Shown here: positions 10,101 to 17,608 of the stretch, one piece after another
Numbering within the stretch: position 1 is the first letter of the stretch
Layout of the letters: each line of letters starts with the position of its first letter
Assembly (NCBI GenBank): GCA_002421685.1
Contig: DISB01000018.1
Location: 124,001 to 188,000 of the forward strand
DNA: 64,000 nucleotides
Direction: 5' to 3'
From: Bacteroidetes bacterium UBA6221
GTDB lineage: Bacteria; Bacteroidota; Bacteroidia; Chitinophagales; Chitinophagaceae
Translations under genes and position numbers: made by a program
Notes under the pieces: generated by a model
What the model was told of the DNA's origin: nothing
The model's input: the letters and a program-made list of their open reading frames with translations, nothing else
Database searches by the model: none

Positions 10101-10276
10101 TGCACCTGGGCCTCGCTGCGCAGCAGGTTGGCTATCCGCATCGAGAGTACTTCCGTTTTGCCGGTGCCGGGACCGGCTATCACCATTACGGGGCCATATA
10201 TAGCATTTACCGTTTCCTGTTGTTCTTCGTTCAGTTTCTCATACCGCTCCAGGAAGGCCGCTTCATTCACAGACAT
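7127..10276 (-). CDS. UvrD-family helicase with C-terminal PD-(D/E)XK nuclease domain
   Basis: 1049-residue predicted DNA-repair helicase-nuclease. The N-terminal superfamily 1 helicase has Walker A GPGTGKTEVL (from about 35), Walker B/motif II DEFQDTN (271-277), motif III GDDDQSIYEFQGA and the late motif VALTRAKKHLHVSYA. The C-terminal part resembles the AddB/Cas4 nuclease fold, with VIDYKTGDPD carrying the catalytic Asp and Lys. One Cys lies before it (CKYINCP) and a CX4CX2C cluster (CGKEECQWC) at the end, suggesting an iron-sulfur cluster. It resembles an AddA/AddB fusion or a RecB-like enzyme. The GC-rich DNA just beyond the stop is not part of it. Confidence 0.9.
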   Translation of the reverse strand: MSVNEAAFLERYEKLNEEQQETVNAIYGPVMVIAGPGTGKTEVLSMRIANLLRSEAQVQPNEILCLTYTDEATNSMRRRLLQVIGPDAHRVNIGTFHAFCNNVIQNNSEYFSDRPLQPVSDLERTTLLREMLDELPKGHELRRLSGDIYYDVFRLDRLFDMMKRENISSKNICDAIEAYLESLPERDEYIYKKSGKGYVKGDLKQAAIDEETKRMEVTRAACMLFETYTGKMKQRGWYDFNDMILWVLEAFRKHPGLLLNYQERNQFILVDEFQDTNGAQNELLKLLTEYWDDPNIFVVGDDDQSIYEFQGARIKNIIEFYERYKETIRVVILPQNYRSSQAILDKAMATIEQNQQRLINQLASLQLDKNIVAAAERFKDGKETVTPVIKEYTNILHEEADVIMQVEALQKDGVPLNHVAILYAQHKQADNIIALLERKNIPYSVKRPVNILELPVVDHVIKLLDYLVKENADAFSGEHLLFEVMHTPCYGIEAVDIASLSLFMQQNKAKDRTLGYWRMVISNGLMLHTLNLSSFDAIARMGKNINHWLTQLNELPLPLLVEKLVYESGIVHYLAQSKDYTWNIQVLNTFFEFVKELHSRNGKIKAADLLAMIEQMRGENISLPVQRTIQAENGVHLYTAHGAKGNEFEHVFLIGCTKNFWEAKRGSNSEYKLPDTITRTDDDKDKTYKKEVARRLFYVALTRAKKHLHVSYATTDNAGKPIEHSIFIDEISNDDERIKTTVGEEELRAHIQWALQPVPPVRIQLANHQWIERVLAQFTMSYTSLCKYINCPVSFYYENILKVPFQKNDALAFGSAMHYALERFFRTMKERNRIFPSREELLNYFDFGLSMEASSLTADQYKRRTEQGHTALEEYYDQYINEFARDVEIEYKIPRYLLDGVPVTGKIDKIEFDGEYCDVIDYKTGDPDKSATKYTLPPNDANTDGGDYWRQMVFYKLLIENYKDRNWRVRMGMFDFVQKGKTSRQFKRIQVPVFQNDEEIVRAQLKDSYKRIMNHEFSQGCGKEECQWCNFARRYELVRPGEVVEIDDV

Positions 10277-10319
10277 AGTACTGTGAAGATACGAAGCTTC
10301 ATGAAAACCCGGGATGCCT

Positions 10320-10327
10320 TATTTTTG
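10320..10327 (+). promoter_or_regulatory. -7 box next to a start codon
   Basis: TATTTTTG matches TAnnTTTG and ends five bases before the ATG at 10333, implying an almost leaderless transcript. Confidence 0.6.
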
Positions 10328-10332
10328 CAGTT

Positions 10333-10845
10333 ATGAGAACATTTGCTATCATATTCATACTGCTTTTATCATTGCCCGTTACCCAGGCCTTTGCTCAAAA
10401 GAAAAAAGCGACAGCGCCAACATATGCCACCTATCCCGGTATACCTGCTTTTGACATCACCCGCGCCGATGGTTCCATCTTCAACACCTCAGACGTTCCG
10501 GCGGGCAAGCCTGCATTGTTCATCTTCTTCAGTACCGACTGCAGCAAGTGCCGCATGTTCGTGCGAGAGCTACAGGCCAACTACCAACCGCTGAGAGACA
10601 TCAACATCTATATGGCTACCCCCATGGCTATGGACGGTGCAAAGATATTCGCGCACGACCTGGGCCTCGATTATTTTAAGAACATCACCTGGGGCGTAGA
10701 TGCCAAAAACTTTGTTAAGCCTTTTTACGATATCACCGGCCTGCCTGCCGCCGTATTGTACAACAGGGATAAGCAACTTGTTCAACGCTTCAGCGGGGTA
10801 TTTACCGCACAGAACGTTTTGCAGGCGGTTGAAAAAGCGCGCTGA
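10333..10845 (+). CDS. Thioredoxin-fold periplasmic protein
   Basis: 170-residue exported protein of the TlpA/redoxin type. A signal peptide (residues 1-21, ending TQAFAQ) is followed by a thioredoxin fold with the redox motif CSKC (Cys70-Cys73) and a cis-Pro-like segment TGLPAAVLY. It probably reduces disulfides or serves cytochrome maturation in the periplasm; the partner is unknown. Its stop is only two bases from the stop of the convergent DUF3108 gene, with no terminator between. Confidence 0.85.
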   Translation: MRTFAIIFILLLSLPVTQAFAQKKKATAPTYATYPGIPAFDITRADGSIFNTSDVPAGKPALFIFFSTDCSKCRMFVRELQANYQPLRDINIYMATPMAMDGAKIFAHDLGLDYFKNITWGVDAKNFVKPFYDITGLPAAVLYNRDKQLVQRFSGVFTAQNVLQAVEKAR

Positions 10846-10847
10846 GC

Positions 10848-11669
10848 CTACCGCTTCTTTATCAGCGACTTCATAGGGTGACGCAGGTTTTGGTAGGCCA
10901 TCAGGTCTACCTTGATGCTGCCTATTAGTATAGGGCTGTCTATACGCACGGGTATGTGGTTCTCGTCATCGGTCACCCATACTATCATCTTTTCGCCCCC
11001 TTTGAACATGGTGCCCTCTATCAGCAGCGGCGCTATCTTAATGGCCCTGAACGTACCATATTTGGTTTTGATGACCTCTTTGCCCACGTAACGGATGTAG
11101 AGGCTGTACACCTGGTCGTCGAGGAACATATTGAAAGGTATCTTATCGCCCGGCTTGTATTTGTTGTAATCAATGTTGCGCGCGTAATACACGGTTGACA
11201 ACACATCCTGTACGCAATCGGGGATATGGTACACACCGTTGGTAGAGATGGCCTGGTTGCGCTGGTGGTTGAAGGTCACATTGTTTTTAAACTTAAATCC
11301 TCCTTCGTTCACATCGCGCAGAAATTTGATAGGCATCAGGTTGGTCGTATCAATAAACGACTCGTACACATCGTACACCTTGTAAAACCATTCGTAAGAA
11401 GAATAAGTTTTGCCTATGCCTTTTACATGATACACCGGTTTGCCATTGTACTGCTCCAACTGCGTGGTAAAGGTCGCCTCGCCGGCGCCGGCCCATATCA
11501 TACCCATGTTGTAATACACTTTAAACACCACCTTCTCCCCACTCTGGAAGCTGCGGTTCTGTATGCCGCAAAACTCGTTGGGCTGTGCAAGGCTAACCGT
11601 GGAACCCGTCAAAAAAATCATTGCCGTTGCTACCTGTAATATCCTGTTCATAATCATTTCAAATTTCAT
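10848..11669 (-). CDS. DUF3108 domain-containing exported protein
   Basis: 273 residues with an N-terminal signal peptide (the segment MNRILQVATAMIFLTGSTVS favours a start at base 11651; an in-frame ATG at 11669 adds six residues). The body is beta-rich, with the pattern FQSGEKVVFKVYYNMGMIWAGAGEATF and DENHIPVRIDSPILIGSIKVDL characteristic of DUF3108. The family's function is not established; it is exported and often found in Bacteroidota cell-envelope settings. Confidence 0.85.
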   Translation of the reverse strand: MKFEMIMNRILQVATAMIFLTGSTVSLAQPNEFCGIQNRSFQSGEKVVFKVYYNMGMIWAGAGEATFTTQLEQYNGKPVYHVKGIGKTYSSYEWFYKVYDVYESFIDTTNLMPIKFLRDVNEGGFKFKNNVTFNHQRNQAISTNGVYHIPDCVQDVLSTVYYARNIDYNKYKPGDKIPFNMFLDDQVYSLYIRYVGKEVIKTKYGTFRAIKIAPLLIEGTMFKGGEKMIVWVTDDENHIPVRIDSPILIGSIKVDLMAYQNLRHPMKSLIKKR

Positions 11670-11701
11670 TCGTTTGCGCGGATAATAATAACAATTTATC
11701 G

Positions 11702-12643
11702 TTAACGTAAAAACCGCATCCGCAGCAATAATATACTACCCGCTATGGCCGGCAGCACCAGGTTGATGAGCCATATACCCACCGTTGCCACCAGTATGCC
11801 CACCGTGTTGTCAGAAAAATGGTGGAAGAGGTACAACCCCACCTGCCCGCGTTCGCCCAGCTCTACCAGCGTTATCGACGGTATCACCGTTATCACCCAA
11901 AAGAACAGGGCGCTCATCCAATAACCCGCGAATGCCGGCATGTTTACGTTCATCCAATAGAGCAAAAACAAATACTGTGCCGTATAGATGCTGTAACGTA
12001 ACAACGAGATAGATAAAATTGTTAATTGTTGTTTTGAAGTGAACCGCTTTAACAAGGTTTTATATACCCTGAACCGCCGCAGCCACTTAATGCGCTCTAT
12101 AAGCGGCAGCCATGTCTCGAACCGCCAGAAGGCAATGCCCAGGATAATGGTGATCATCGCAGCTATGACCAGTAGCACCAGCGCGAAGGGATGGTAAAAA
12201 TTCAGGTTGAAATACACCAGCCCCAACGTGCCGAATACAAACAGCGTGAGCATCTGCGTGAGCGCGCCCAATACCGATACGCTCACCAGTCTCAGGGTAT
12301 TCTTGCGCTTGAGGTAGAGCAGCCTGCCGGGATACTCACCCAGGCGGTTGGGCGTTACCAATGAAAAAGCTATGCCCCCGAGGTAACTGGCCAGCGCCCC
12401 ACGAAAACTGAGCGGCTGCGCCGAGCCCGCCAGTATCTGCCATTTCTTAGCTTCCAGCAGCAGGTTGACGGGCATGAGCACTATGCAGAGCCACAGGAAG
12501 TAGTCGGGCCCGGTTTGCCATATGGCCTCCCAGTCCACCTTTTTCAGCTGCCTGAGCACCTGCAGGTATATACCCCATAGCAGCAGCAGCGATATACTGC
12601 CCCCCAGCAGGTAATTGAGCCATATTTTGGTACTTTTGTTCAA
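11702..12643 (-). CDS. Flippase-like/lysylphosphatidylglycerol synthase TM-region family protein
   Basis: 313-residue integral membrane protein of the UPF0104 (LPG synthase transmembrane) group. It has several hydrophobic helices and the conserved PNRLGEYPGRLLYLKRK segment. Members are thought to move lipids or lipid-linked intermediates across the membrane, but this is not proven here. The first codon appears to be TTG (base 12643): no in-frame ATG precedes the first helix. It is divergent from ruvC, 17 bases away. It may form an operon with the downstream DUF3108 gene. Confidence 0.85.
   Translation of the reverse strand: MNKSTKIWLNYLLGGSISLLLLWGIYLQVLRQLKKVDWEAIWQTGPDYFLWLCIVLMPVNLLLEAKKWQILAGSAQPLSFRGALASYLGGIAFSLVTPNRLGEYPGRLLYLKRKNTLRLVSVSVLGALTQMLTLFVFGTLGLVYFNLNFYHPFALVLLVIAAMITIILGIAFWRFETWLPLIERIKWLRRFRVYKTLLKRFTSKQQLTILSISLLRYSIYTAQYLFLLYWMNVNMPAFAGYWMSALFFWVITVIPSITLVELGERGQVGLYLFHHFSDNTVGILVATVGIWLINLVLPAIAGSILLLRMRFLR
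12631..12638 (+). promoter_or_regulatory. -7 box of ruvC
   Basis: TACTTTTG matches TAnnTTTG, 22 bases before the ruvC start codon. It lies inside the first codons of the divergent flippase-like gene. Confidence 0.55.
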
Positions 12644-12660
12644 ACCGATGCTAATTTATA

Positions 12661-13245
12661 TTGAAAACCACCCCTGATATTATCCTGGGCATAGACCCCG
12701 GAACGCTTGTTATGGGCTACGGATTGATCTCCGTGGACAAAAATAGTATTTCGCTGGTGGAAATGGGGGTATTGCAACTGGCCAGGCAGCAAGATCATGC
12801 CGAAAGGCTGAAACTCATCTTCCAGAAGATGGAAACCCTGATAAGGAACCATAAGCCTATGGCGGTAGCTATAGAGGCGCCCTTCTTTGGCAAGAACGTG
12901 CAGAGTATGCTGAAACTGGGCCGTGCGCAGGGTGTGGCCATTGCCGCCAGCATGATGCATGGGCTGAACGCCGTAGAGTACGCCCCCCGAAAGATAAAGC
13001 AGTCGATAACCGGCAGGGGTAATGCCACCAAAGAACAGGTATGGCAGATGCTGCAGCACACCCTGAGGTTTCAGGAAGACCCCCGCTTTATGGATGCTAC
13101 CGACGCGCTGGCCGTAGCCCTCTGCCACCACTACCAGGGCAAGTACGAGACCATTGCCGGACCCGCTGCGGCTGCCCCGGCAAGGAAGAAGGCGAAGACA
13201 TCCTGGGAAAGTTTTATATCCGCTAATCCCGGTAGGGTAAAGTGA
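12661..13245 (+). CDS. ruvC: Crossover junction endodeoxyribonuclease RuvC
   Basis: Holliday-junction resolvase that cuts the four-way junction after RuvAB branch migration. The 194 residues include the acidic active site: Asp12 in GIDPGT, Glu72 in AIEAPFF, and Asp145/Asp148 in FMDATDALAVALCHH. The frame begins with a TTG codon; there is no earlier in-frame ATG and the next is too far in. A short basic tail (KKAKTSWESF) extends past the usual end. ruvB occurs separately at the right end of the window, so the ruv genes are not clustered. Confidence 0.95.
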   Translation: MKTTPDIILGIDPGTLVMGYGLISVDKNSISLVEMGVLQLARQQDHAERLKLIFQKMETLIRNHKPMAVAIEAPFFGKNVQSMLKLGRAQGVAIAASMMHGLNAVEYAPRKIKQSITGRGNATKEQVWQMLQHTLRFQEDPRFMDATDALAVALCHHYQGKYETIAGPAAAAPARKKAKTSWESFISANPGRVK

Positions 13246-13947
13246 GGGTTGGTTCTTTTGATGGTAGTCGTAAGGCATAAGTCATAAGTTGTAAGTATTT
13301 GGTTCTTTTTAGTTCTCCTTTGTTGTCCCGTACGTACGGGATTGCGGATTTTCTGTCCGTCGCGATTGGACCCCTAAATCCCCAGGATGGGGACTTGTGT
13401 TTTTAGTTCTCCCATAATAGTTCTTTTTTGTTGCGGATTGTTGCGGGTTTTCGTGGTGCGATAAAAAATGTGTTTAGCCGATGTGGTGTGATGTTCATTT
13501 TCAATGTTTTATGGTTGAGATGTTTGCTCATGCGCGGGGGTTTGGTTCTTTCCAGTTCTGTTTTGTTGCAAACGGTTGCAGGCAGAATGTTCAGAATGTT
13601 GCTGATTGTTACAGGTTGTATGTAGGAAATGTCTGAAATGTTGCGTTTGGTTGCAGGCCGTATTCGGGCAGTGTCCGAAGTCGCCGCCCCCGGCGGGACA
13701 AATGTTGCGGTTTGTTACACTATGTACGTACGGGATAACAGAATTGAGATGAGTGGGAATAATGATTGAGATGAGGGCGGTTTTCATACATGATGTTTTT
13801 GGTGCCTGCAAAGCGGGCGGGGTTTATGATGTCAAATATACGAATTATTATGTGAATTAGGGATTAAAATATCCTGCCTTGTCATGGTGGGCCGTGAACC
13901 GCCATCTCACGTAATGCAGGCTATGGGTAGCATGACTATGGGGATAA
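13246..13947. other. Non-coding repeat-rich gap
   Basis: About 700 bases with no credible gene. It contains a 14-base palindrome CCCGTACGTACGGG (13327-13340), of which GTACGTACGGGAT recurs at 13724-13736. Between them is a run of degenerate TGTTGC/GGTTGCA words. A core at 13681-13706 is shared (23 of 26 bases) with 50456-50481, and the tail at 13833-13872 is similar to 50684-50723. ORFs here are chance readings of the repeats. Confidence 0.6.
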
Positions 13948-16392
13948 TCAGAACGCCAGTATAAAACCAATAGTAGGTATTACGACAGGTTCCGACTCTT
14001 CCAGTAGATAGGGTATGGCGTTGCTGCCATCTGCACGTACGGACTGACCATCTGTCGTGGCGAAGGCTGAGTTGTCTGCCGTGCGTTGGAAGGTGTATTG
14101 CGGGTACTGTGGCTGTACGCTGCCGTATGCATTGGTCACGTCTATAAACACATCCAAAGACCATTTGTCGAAGTTCCACTTCTTATCCAGCCTGATATCC
14201 ATAGCATGAAAGTTGCCCAGGCGCTGATCGTTGAACCTTGTATTGTCGAACGTGCCTACACCGGTGGACAGGTAATTGAGTTGTGAAGCAACGGGGTCGA
14301 ATGGTGTATACGGTGCCCCGCCCTGGAAACGGAACTTCACTCCCAGCTCGTAGTTGCGTGGGAATTTATATCCGCCTATGAATGACAACAGGTGGCGGTT
14401 GTCCCACGAAGCTGGCTCGTACCGGCCGTTGGCATTGGTGAACTCGCTGAAGTAATACGTATAGGATAATATCGCAAAGAAATTTTTGGCCAGCTTTTGC
14501 TGAAACTGGAATTCACCGCCATAGCTCCTGCCCTGCCCTGTTGACGATACAGGCTCATTGCCCAATACGCTAAAGTCGCCGCCCTTGTTAGCCAGCGATA
14601 TACTGTCTGTCAGCGATACGGGATAATTTTCATATCGCTTGTAAAAACCTTCTAAAGTAAAACGGGTGTCGGGCCGGGGCAGGTATTCAAAACCTGCTAC
14701 CAGGTGGTCGCTCTGTATGTATTTACTGCTTTGGTTTACATACACACCCGCCTGTTGAAAACCCAGAATGGTATAGGTAGGTATCTTGTAATAGCGCGCC
14801 ACTGATGCATTAAACTTCAGGTTTTCCACCAATAGCAAAGATGCTGCCAGGCGCGGCGACAATGTTTTTGCCAGGTTGTTGCCATCGGTAGTGAATGTAT
14901 TACCATCGGTACGCAGGCCGGCTGAAAGATCCAGCCTTTCGTTCCAGAGCTTAACCGCACCCTGTACAAAGACACCATAACGGAAAAAGTTGATAGCGGA
15001 ATTGCCCTGCACTACGAATGCCGGCTGCAGTAGTTGCCCGTTTACATCGCGAATTTCCTGCCTTACACGGGTGTAATAATCGTTGGTGAAATTGCTGTAT
15101 TGCGCCAGTACACCTGCGCTATAGCTCCAGCGGTTGTAATATTTGTTCAGTTCAAAGCGTGTTTTTGTTTCCGCCTCCTGCGAACGTATTTTCAATATCC
15201 TTTGCGACTCTACCGGGTTTTGATTGTCCTCAAACCTGTCCAGCTCGTTATTGAGCATATTGCGGCTGAAAGTGAGGCTCCAATAACCGTTTTTCACTAA
15301 CCCTTTCAGACCATAACCATTAGTGTAGCTCCATTGGTTGATGGTGGGGTTGCTCCTGATGATATATACATTTTCGGGTGTCAGGTCGTCAGGCGTCAGG
15401 AAGCTGAAATTATCTATTGCGCCAATACCCAATGTATAGAAGGTCAGTTTATCGTTGATTTTATAATCCACTTTGTACTGAAAGTCCCAATAAGAAGGCT
15501 GAATAGGTATATCCAATAGCTTGAATAACAGTTGCAGGTAGGAACGGCGAGCCGATGCCATGAAGGTCAGCTTGTCTTTCCTGATAGGGCCATCTACTGA
15601 ATAGGCTAATTCGGTAGCACTCAGCCTCAGGTTGTGCTGCACCTTATCGGGGTTAGCGCTGCGTTGCTTCATTTGCAATACGCCGGACAGGGGATTATCA
15701 TACTTAGCAGGAAAAGCAGAGGTATAAAGGTTCACCTCGTTGATAAAAGAAGTATTGATAATACCTGTAGGGCCGCCCGCACTGCCCTGTGTGGCAAAGT
15801 GGTTGATAACAGGCACCTCTATGCCGTCCAGGTAATACACATTCTCGTTGGGTGCGCCACCACGTATAATCAGGTCGTTGCGGTAGCCGCCTACAGAACC
15901 CGATGTACCACCCACGCCGGGGAAGGCCTGTATGACACGCGATATATCGAAATTGCCGCCGGGATTGCTTTTTATTTCCTGGGCTGACATGGTCTGTACA
16001 GACAGGGGCGACTCTGCCGCTTTGCGGAAGGGGTTACTACGTATCACGACACCCTCCAGGTTGATGCTGTTTTTTTCCAGTTCAATATTCAGTACTTCGG
16101 CGTTACCGGTGGTTACAACGATATTGTATAGGTTCACCTCTTTATAATCTATCGAACTGACACGGATGTTATAGCTCTTTGGCGGAATATTGTCTATAGT
16201 AAATTTTCCGTCAATATCCGTAACTGTACCAATGCCGGTACCTTCCAGCGATATACTGACGCTTGGCAGAGGTTCCTGTGTCTGCTTATCCAGTACTATA
16301 CCCGTCAGTTTGCCCGTAGGGCCATTATTTTGTGCCAGGACAGACAACGTACAACATATCGAAAACAACAATAATCCAATTCTCCTATGCAT
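13948..16392 (-). CDS. TonB-dependent receptor with carboxypeptidase-like regulatory domain
   Basis: 814-residue outer-membrane protein that takes up an unknown ligand using energy from TonB. It starts with a signal peptide (LLLFSICCTLSVLAQ), then a carboxypeptidase-D-like regulatory domain (GKLTGIVLDKQTQEPLPSV) and a plug domain with VGGYRNDLIIRGGAPNENV and YYLDGIEVPVINH. The rest is a beta-barrel ending in an aromatic-rich strand (IPTIGFILAF). No SusD partner lies next to it, so it is not a typical polysaccharide utilisation pair. Confidence 0.93.
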   Translation of the reverse strand: MHRRIGLLLFSICCTLSVLAQNNGPTGKLTGIVLDKQTQEPLPSVSISLEGTGIGTVTDIDGKFTIDNIPPKSYNIRVSSIDYKEVNLYNIVVTTGNAEVLNIELEKNSINLEGVVIRSNPFRKAAESPLSVQTMSAQEIKSNPGGNFDISRVIQAFPGVGGTSGSVGGYRNDLIIRGGAPNENVYYLDGIEVPVINHFATQGSAGGPTGIINTSFINEVNLYTSAFPAKYDNPLSGVLQMKQRSANPDKVQHNLRLSATELAYSVDGPIRKDKLTFMASARRSYLQLLFKLLDIPIQPSYWDFQYKVDYKINDKLTFYTLGIGAIDNFSFLTPDDLTPENVYIIRSNPTINQWSYTNGYGLKGLVKNGYWSLTFSRNMLNNELDRFEDNQNPVESQRILKIRSQEAETKTRFELNKYYNRWSYSAGVLAQYSNFTNDYYTRVRQEIRDVNGQLLQPAFVVQGNSAINFFRYGVFVQGAVKLWNERLDLSAGLRTDGNTFTTDGNNLAKTLSPRLAASLLLVENLKFNASVARYYKIPTYTILGFQQAGVYVNQSSKYIQSDHLVAGFEYLPRPDTRFTLEGFYKRYENYPVSLTDSISLANKGGDFSVLGNEPVSSTGQGRSYGGEFQFQQKLAKNFFAILSYTYYFSEFTNANGRYEPASWDNRHLLSFIGGYKFPRNYELGVKFRFQGGAPYTPFDPVASQLNYLSTGVGTFDNTRFNDQRLGNFHAMDIRLDKKWNFDKWSLDVFIDVTNAYGSVQPQYPQYTFQRTADNSAFATTDGQSVRADGSNAIPYLLEESEPVVIPTIGFILAF

Positions 16393-16899
16393 AAATTGAG
16401 TGTGAGGATGCTATACAATATTCCGTAAAAATAATTGTTGCTCTTTGTTTCGTTGTATAAATCGCTGCAATAAGCACGTAGAGTTAAACAATAGTTATTC
16501 CAGCAATGGCTGGAGCACCACGGGGTGCGGAATGTCAACCCCGCCTAAGGCTAAGCCTGGCGGGGCAAGTGACAAGCTGGGAAGGTGGTGTATAATCTAT
16601 TATTCCCCGGAGCGGGAGGGGAAATCCCGGTAGCATTGGGCGCTTGTGTTGTCTGTCCGGCGCGTGTCTATCGTCCCCTCCTAAAAACAGGATGGGAACT
16701 TTTTCCTTTCTTTTCTTTCGCGAGAAAAAACAAAAACTTAAACTCCTCTCCTGCCTGTCCCGCCCGTGCGGGGTTTTTAGGAGGGGATATTGGCTTATGC
16801 CTTTAGGGCATGAGCTAATTGGGGGTGGTTGAATCGCGCAGGTAGTAGACACACTCCACCTCACGGCGTTCGGTTACCATTCTCAAGAAGGGAGTTGTT
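16393..16899. other. Non-coding gap with palindromes
   Basis: About 500 bases between the receptor and rnhB without a credible gene. It holds hairpins GCACC/GGTGC near 16516, a branched stem CCCCGCC...GGCGGGG (16539-16565), and a 114-base element with 15-base inverted termini (16674-16787). I see no promoter I would defend for the minus-strand receptor. Confidence 0.6.
16674..16787. repeat. MITE-like element with 15-bp terminal inverted repeats
   Basis: Arms TCCCCTCCTAAAAAC (16674-16688) and GTTTTTAGGAGGGGA (16773-16787) are exact reverse complements, enclosing 84 bases. A small inner hairpin CCCGC/GCGGG (16759-16763, 16768-16772) abuts the right arm. There is no coding capacity and no obvious target duplication. 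Confidence 0.55.
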
Positions 16900-17547
16900 T
16901 TATGAAACGGTCATTTCCTGCAGGCCGTCGGGGTAGGTTTCGGTTATGTCGCCTGCTGTATCATCGGTTACTTCTGTCCAGTTGAAGGTCTTCCTGTGGT
17001 AGGGAGACATGCCGTGCTGCTGCAGTTGCCTGCGGTGGTGGATGGTGCCGTAGCCTTTGTTGGTGTCCCAGCCGTAGTGCGGGTATTCGTTATGCAGGCT
17101 CAGCATAAACTCGTCGCGGTGCGTCTTGGCCAGTATGCTGGCTGCAGCTATAGACATATAGGTGGCGTCGCCCTGTATGACGCACTGATGCATAATGCCA
17201 AAATACGCCGCAAACCTGTTGCCGTCTATCAGCAGCAGTTCGGGCCGTACAGCCAGCCCATCTATAGCCTTGTGCATGGCGCGGAAAGATGCCTGCAGTA
17301 TGTTTATCTCGTCCACCTCCTGGTGCGTACACATGCCTACCGCCCAGGCCAGCGCCTTCTTCTCTATGATGGGGCGCAGGAGGTTCCGTTCTTCTTCGGT
17401 GAGTTGCTTGCTGTCGTTGAGCAGGGGATGGGAGAAACGCGGCGGCAATATTACAGCCGCGGCGAATACGGGCCCGGCCAGGCAACCGCGCCCCGCTTCA
17501 TCGCAACCCGCCTCTATGATCCCCTTCCGGAAACAACGCTTGAGCAT
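16900..17547 (-). CDS. rnhB: Ribonuclease HII
   Basis: Cuts the RNA strand of RNA-DNA hybrids and removes misincorporated ribonucleotides. The 215 residues include the RNase HII signature AGCDEAGRGCLAGPV with acidic residues Asp16-Glu17, LLIDGNRF, and GDATYMSIAAASILAKTHRDE. A C-terminal extension of about 15 residues is poorly conserved. It is the last gene of a minus-strand run after the glycosyltransferase, 61 bases downstream of it. Confidence 0.95.
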   Translation of the reverse strand: MLKRCFRKGIIEAGCDEAGRGCLAGPVFAAAVILPPRFSHPLLNDSKQLTEEERNLLRPIIEKKALAWAVGMCTHQEVDEINILQASFRAMHKAIDGLAVRPELLLIDGNRFAAYFGIMHQCVIQGDATYMSIAAASILAKTHRDEFMLSLHNEYPHYGWDTNKGYGTIHHRRQLQQHGMSPYHRKTFNWTEVTDDTAGDITETYPDGLQEMTVS

Positions 17548-17608
17548 GGGCGCAAAATAAAAAAGAAAGACGGGATGGGCGGCGGCAAGTTATCCACCTG
17601 TACGCATA

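Noticed and set aside
9023..10336. 437-codon open frame on the plus strand
   Set aside because: It runs antisense through the conserved helicase gene and has no recognisable domain; the codon pattern supports the minus-strand gene.
12640..13278. 212-codon minus-strand open frame over ruvC
   Set aside because: It covers the well-conserved ruvC gene on the opposite strand and has no domain.
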